A stretch of 8,641 bases of DNA from Muribaculaceae bacterium (lineage in GTDB: Bacteria; Bacteroidota; Bacteroidia; Bacteroidales; Muribaculaceae). The stretch lies in the NCBI GenBank assembly GCA_009775535.1, contig VSPW01000077.1:1-8641 (forward strand), read 5' to 3'. Shown piece by piece: positions 6,341 to 8,641 of this stretch. A program made the translations under genes and the position numbers. Below the pieces are notes generated by a model. That model was not told the origin of the DNA, made no database searches, and was given only the letters and a program-made list of their open reading frames with translations. Positions within the stretch are counted from its first letter, which is position 1. The number at the start of each line of letters is the position of its first letter.

Positions 6341-7585
6341 TTAGTCCAGTTTATGGATTATAAGTCCGGAGCGTAACTTCGGCTCAAACCAGGTGGTCTT
6401 AGGCGGCATGATGTTGCCGGTGTCGGCAATATTCATCAATTGCTGCATGGTGACAGGGTATAAGGCTAGGGCCATTGCCATTTCACCAGAGTCGACACGA
6501 CGTTTCAGTTCTCCGAGTCCGCGGATACCGCCGACAAAATCGATCCTTTTGTCTGAACGCAAGTCCGTGATGCCCAATATATCACGAAGGATGAGGTCGG
6601 AAGATACAGTCACATCAAGCATTCCGATAGGGTCGGAATCGTTGTATGTGCCATCTTTGGCGGTCAGTGAGTACCATTTGCCGTCCAGGTATAGCGAAAA
6701 GTTGTGTAGCCTGGCTGGGGCATATACATTCTCGCCAATGCATTCCACTGTAAAGTTTTTCTCAATTGCTTTTATGAATTCTTCAGGGGAGAGTCCGTTC
6801 AGGTCGCGTACCACACGGTTGTAGTCAATGATCTTCAGGTGTGATGCGGGGAAAGCCACTGCCAGGAAATAATTATATTCCTCATCGCCGCGGTGAGATG
6901 GGTTTGATTTAGCTTTTTCGTTACCTACAAGAGCCGCTGCTGCCGTACGGTGATGCCCGTCTGCAATGTAAAGGCTAGGTATTTTTGCAAATTCCTCAGT
7001 GATGGTAGCTATTGTGTCCTCTTCGTCAATTACCCAAAAATGATGTCCGAAACCGTCATCTGCAGTGAAATTATATTCTGGTTCCGATTCGGATATGCGG
7101 GAAATGATTCCTTCCAATACTGGGTTTTCAGGAAATGCGAAGAATACCGGTTCGATGTTTGCATTGTTGACACGGACATGCTTCATCCGGTCCTCTTCTT
7201 TGTCACGGCGGGTCAGTTCGTGTTTCTTTATGCGTCCCTGCATGTAGTCATCGACGTTTGCCGCTATTACTATACCGTATTGGGTACGTCCATCCATTGT
7301 CTGTGCGTAGATATAGTAATGCTCCTTATCATCCTGCACCAGCCATCCGTTTTTCTGGAAAGCATTGAAGTTTTCTACGGCACGGTCGTAGACCCGTGGG
7401 TCGTGCTCATCTGTGCCGGGCTCAAAATCTATTTCCGGTTTTATTATATGGTACAGTGACTTAGGGTTACCCTCTGCCTCAGCGCGTGCTTCATCGGAGT
7501 TAAGCACATCATATGGGCGTGACGCCACGTTTTCAACGAGTTCCCGTGGAGGCCTTACGCCTTTGAATGGTTTGACTTTTGCCAT
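6341..7585 (-). CDS. DUF1015 family protein
   Basis: The 414-residue soluble protein belongs to the DUF1015 family. Landmarks are an N-terminal VKPFKGVRPP (4-13), SRPYDVLNSDEAR (22-34), SLYHIIKPE (43-51), HELTRRDKEEDR (122-133), the most distinctive SLYIADGHHRTAAA (204-217), and the C-terminal end PPKTTWFEPKLRSGL (394-408). No signal peptide or membrane segment is seen. ADGHHR resembles the nucleotide-handling motif of ParB/Srx-fold proteins, including ParB-like serine kinases, which suggests phosphotransfer or nucleotide chemistry; that link is inference. I recall homologues near serA/serC in Bacteroidetes, but here the upstream neighbour is purA, 46 nt away on the same strand. No -7 promoter match lies in that gap, so co-transcription is likely. 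Biochemical function is not settled from this sequence. Confidence 0.85.
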   Translation of the reverse strand: MAKVKPFKGVRPPRELVENVASRPYDVLNSDEARAEAEGNPKSLYHIIKPEIDFEPGTDEHDPRVYDRAVENFNAFQKNGWLVQDDKEHYYIYAQTMDGRTQYGIVIAANVDDYMQGRIKKHELTRRDKEEDRMKHVRVNNANIEPVFFAFPENPVLEGIISRISESEPEYNFTADDGFGHHFWVIDEEDTIATITEEFAKIPSLYIADGHHRTAAAALVGNEKAKSNPSHRGDEEYNYFLAVAFPASHLKIIDYNRVVRDLNGLSPEEFIKAIEKNFTVECIGENVYAPARLHNFSLYLDGKWYSLTAKDGTYNDSDPIGMLDVTVSSDLILRDILGITDLRSDKRIDFVGGIRGLGELKRRVDSGEMAMALALYPVTMQQLMNIADTGNIMPPKTTWFEPKLRSGLIIHKLD

Positions 7586-7631
7586 GGTCTTTTGTATTTT
7601 AGGTTAACTGGGATTGGCTGTATCTGCAGAA

Positions 7632-8641
7632 TCAGATGTTCCGGACAATCGTCTGTTCGCGGTCCGGGCCGATTGAGATGATGGCAATAGGGGTTGCCAA
7701 TTCTTTTTCCAGGAATTTAATATAATCAGTGAAGGCCTTGGGGAACTGTTCTTCCGAGCGGAATTTTGTCATGTCGGTTTTCCATCCGGGCATGGTGACG
7801 TATACAGGTTCAATCTTAGCGTCGTCAAGGTCGAAAGGCATGATATCTGTCTCTTCTCCGTTGATTCTGTATGCGACACACGCCTTGATTTCATCAAATC
7901 CGTCAAGGACATCGCTCTTCATCATTATCAGTTTTGTCACGCCATCAACCATTATGGCATACTTGAGGGCTACGAGGTCTATCCATCCGCAACGGCGTTC
8001 GCGTCCGGTGACAGCTCCATATTCGTGGCCGATTTCGCGGATTGTGTTTCCTGTTTCGTCAAAAAGCTCTGTTGGGAACGGGCCGCTGCCCACGCGTGTA
8101 CAATATGCCTTGAATATGCCGTATACCTCGCCTATGTTACGTGGCGCAAGGCCTAGTCCGGAGCATGCGCCAGCGGTGATGGTGTTGGATGATGTCACGA
8201 ATGGGTAAGAGCCGAAATCCACATCGAGCATTGTGCCTTGTGCGCCTTCGCATAGTACCGACTTGCCTTCTGACAGGCATCCGTTTATGAAGTATTCACT
8301 GTCTATAATGTCGTAAGAGCGCAGGTAGTCGATAGCTGAAAGCCATTTTCCTTCAAGTTCTTCAAGCCCTTCCGGTTTTTCCCCCATCATTGCCAACTGT
8401 GACAGGTGGCGGTTGCGGGCAGCTTCGTATTTGGCATTGAATCCGTGGAATATGTCTCCCAGCCGCAGGCCGTTCCGGGAAATCTTGTCTGTATAGGTGG
8501 GGCCGATTCCTTTTCCCGTAGTGCCTATTTTGGACGCACCCTTTGCACGTTCATTGGCGGCGTCCAGAAGACGGTGTGTAGGGAGTATGATCGTATACAC
8601 ATCTACGAGCGCACACGACAGGCAGAAATCTACGTAGCGCG
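7632..8641 (-). CDS. purA: Adenylosuccinate synthase, C-terminal ~335 residues (partial at right edge)
   Basis: PurA joins IMP and aspartate using GTP to give adenylosuccinate, the committed step to AMP. The frame stays open through 8641, so the gene continues beyond the window; the in-frame GTG at 8598-8600 is internal, not the start. Roughly the first 90-100 residues, with the GDEGKGK loop, are outside. Visible hallmarks in order are LPTHRLLDAA, GTTGKGIGPTYTDK, EGAQGTMLDVDFG followed by SYPFVTSSNT, GPFPTELFDETG, TGRERRCGWID (IMP/Arg region), KSDVLDGF, and the C-terminal ISIGPDREQTI. The stretch just before LPTHR (CALVDVYT) departs from the usual KLLIS-AH type sequence, but the VD before it and the ILP after it keep register, so no frameshift is needed. 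DUF1015 follows 46 nt downstream. Confidence 0.97.
   Translation of the reverse strand, partial: RYVDFCLSCALVDVYTIILPTHRLLDAANERAKGASKIGTTGKGIGPTYTDKISRNGLRLGDIFHGFNAKYEAARNRHLSQLAMMGEKPEGLEELEGKWLSAIDYLRSYDIIDSEYFINGCLSEGKSVLCEGAQGTMLDVDFGSYPFVTSSNTITAGACSGLGLAPRNIGEVYGIFKAYCTRVGSGPFPTELFDETGNTIREIGHEYGAVTGRERRCGWIDLVALKYAIMVDGVTKLIMMKSDVLDGFDEIKACVAYRINGEETDIMPFDLDDAKIEPVYVTMPGWKTDMTKFRSEEQFPKAFTDYIKFLEKELATPIAIISIGPDREQTIVRNI

Noticed and set aside
6950..7459. A 169-codon plus-strand frame
   Set aside because: It is antisense to the well-conserved DUF1015 gene and rich in Cys/Phe/Tyr runs, as shadow frames often are.
7729..8208. A 159-codon plus-strand frame
   Set aside because: It is antisense to purA, which carries every expected family motif.
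8598..8600. GTG as the start of purA
   Set aside because: The frame remains open upstream to the window edge and a start here would lack the essential N-terminal GTP-binding loop; the codon is internal.
8580..8641. Frameshift in purA near the right edge, because the sequence before LPTHR is atypical
   Set aside because: The other two frames match the family no better (one has a stop), and the conserved VD and ILP positions keep register in the chosen frame.

Overview
The window looks like chromosomal DNA of a Bacteroidales bacterium (Bacteroides/Prevotella/Muribaculaceae-like). Base composition is moderate. The genes lack clear Shine-Dalgarno sequences, and the tRNA promoter matches the Bacteroidetes consensus TTTG-N19-TAnnTTTG exactly. 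The protein sequences are also of Bacteroidales type. The genus cannot be fixed from sequence alone.

Layout, left to right. (1) Positions 1-472 hold no gene I can identify. They contain a short open frame running in from the left edge, a pair of interleaved inverted repeats and a perfect 15-bp hairpin. (2) Positions 473-4705, minus strand, form a compact four-gene unit transcribed ugd -> HAD phosphatase -> gmd -> fcl. Gaps are 34 and 6 nt, and gmd and fcl overlap by 4 nt. The enzymes make UDP-glucuronate (Ugd) and GDP-L-fucose (Gmd then Fcl), activated sugars for capsule, exopolysaccharide or fucosylated glycoproteins. The HAD enzyme is a predicted phosphatase of unknown substrate. No glycosyltransferase, flippase or polymerase is present, so this is a precursor-supply cassette, not a full polysaccharide locus. 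(3) Positions 4706-4875 are a divergent control region with a partial promoter for ugd and a complete one for the tRNA. (4) A CAT-anticodon tRNA (elongator Met-like) at 4876-4949 is followed by a strong terminator, then an Fsr-type MFS efflux gene on the plus strand. (5) A long symmetric hairpin separates fsr from a convergent minus-strand pair: purA (adenylosuccinate synthase, running off the right edge) followed by a DUF1015 gene.

Most of the window is ordinary core metabolism. The points most worth a second look are the DUF1015 protein with its ParB-like ADGHHR motif, the interleaved inverted repeats at 230-275, the A31-C39 mismatch in the tRNA anticodon stem, the unassigned HAD phosphatase inside the nucleotide-sugar operon, and slippage-prone tracts in gmd and the HAD gene. 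I see no CRISPR array, complete insertion sequence, phage gene or obvious new defence system.
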